In this document: piece after piece, positions 6,594 through 7,005 of the stretch
Position numbering within the stretch: position 1 is the stretch's first letter
How the letters are laid out: each line of letters begins with the position of its first letter
NCBI GenBank assembly: GCA_946611495.1
Contig: CAMODR010000061.1
Span: forward strand, 1 to 7,005
DNA: 7,005 nt
Direction: 5' to 3'
Origin: an uncultured Methanobrevibacter sp.
GTDB taxonomy: Archaea; Methanobacteriota; Methanobacteria; Methanobacteriales; Methanobacteriaceae
Made by a program: the position numbers and the translations under genes
Notes under the pieces: generated by a model
Told to the model about the DNA's origin: nothing
Database searches by the model: none
The model's input: only the letters and a program-made list of their open reading frames with translations

Positions 6594-6643
6594 TGATAAA
6601 ATCATTATACTATATGTACAATGTTTACTTTTAAGTTGATTTT

Positions 6644-7003
6644 ATGAAAGTTTTAGGAAATATTTCACATCTTGCCAATTCTGGAAAGCTCATCGCTAAG
6701 TCTGATAAGACTCCACCTGCTGGAGCTTTCGTTTTCACTAATGATAAACAGAAAATAGGCAAGGTTTATAATATATTCGGCCCAGTAAAGAATCCATATA
6801 TTGCTATTAATCTTTATAGGTCTGTCAATAAAAGAGATCTTGAAAGTAGGCAAGGTGAAAAGCTTTTTGTTTCTACTAAACGAGAGATGGAAAAGGAATC
6901 TAAAAAAAGAAGAAATAAGAAATCTTCTAATCGTAAAAACAATAAAAACAGAAACAAGTCTAATCCATCTAAAAAGAAGAGATCTAAAAGGTCTAGAAAA
7001 TAA
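6644..7003 (+). CDS. gar1: H/ACA ribonucleoprotein subunit Gar1 with a basic tail
   Basis: The first 79 or so residues match archaeal Gar1, a small beta-barrel protein: MKVLGNISHLANSGKLIAKS, TPPAGAFVFTNDKQKIGKV and the signature IFGPVKNPYIAINL (44-57). Gar1 binds the pseudouridine synthase Cbf5 in the H/ACA particle with Nop10 and L7Ae and aids substrate loading and product release during guide-RNA-directed pseudouridylation of rRNA. Residues 86-119 are an added tail made only of Ser, Lys, Arg, Asn and one Pro; 19 of the 34 are Lys or Arg. Many archaeal Gar1 proteins stop near the core, so this tail is notable and recalls the basic ends of eukaryotic Gar1, though without RGG repeats. The ATG at 6644 has only a weak ribosome site (GTTGAT). 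In many Euryarchaeota gar1 is followed by the TFIIB gene; the window ends two bases after the stop, so this cannot be seen. Confidence 0.93.
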   Translation: MKVLGNISHLANSGKLIAKSDKTPPAGAFVFTNDKQKIGKVYNIFGPVKNPYIAINLYRSVNKRDLESRQGEKLFVSTKREMEKESKKRRNKKSSNRKNNKNRNKSNPSKKKRSKRSRK

Positions 7004-7005
7004 GA

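Noticed and set aside
6665..6853. Open frame on the - strand inside gar1
   Set aside because: The + strand encodes a clear Gar1 with a good promoter, and the reverse frame has no ribosome site or known motif.

Overview
The window looks like archaeal chromosome, most likely from a member of the Methanobacteriaceae close to Methanobrevibacter or Methanosphaera. The evidence is an archaeal-type DnaG with a TOPRIM domain, a Gar1 subunit of the H/ACA ribonucleoprotein, strong BRE/TATA promoters of the TTTATATA type, GGAGG/GAGGTG/GTGAT ribosome binding sites, very A+T-rich DNA and long gene-poor spacers. The genus is an inference from composition and gene content.

Left half (1-4038): three genes all point left. 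From right to left they are dnaG (2707-4038), a Xer-type tyrosine recombinase (1397-2377) and an ATP-grasp enzyme that runs off the left edge (1-1238). The dnaG transcript appears to end at a hairpin followed by a T-rich tract (2641-2683). The spacer in front of the recombinase holds a small cluster of direct repeats around a possible TATA box. The spacer after it holds degenerate copies of the recombinase's own stop-codon region.

Middle (4039-5384): about 1.3 kb of extremely A+T-rich DNA lies between two divergent genes. I find no convincing gene or stable RNA there. It must hold the dnaG promoter and the promoter of the rightward RraA-like gene, which has a perfect 18-bp palindrome next to a possible TATA box.

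Right half (5385-7005): an RraA-like gene (5385-6128) is followed by an unusually good hairpin and a series of U-tracts. A strong TATA box with no obvious gene comes next (6271). Then comes gar1 (6644-7003) with its own strong promoter and an unusual Lys/Arg/Asn/Ser tail.

The genes do not form one pathway. DnaG (RNA/replication), Xer (chromosome resolution) and Gar1 (RNA modification) are housekeeping genes, while the ATP-grasp and RraA-like proteins are metabolic or regulatory enzymes of unknown substrate. I found no CRISPR array, defence island, insertion sequence, tRNA or rRNA.
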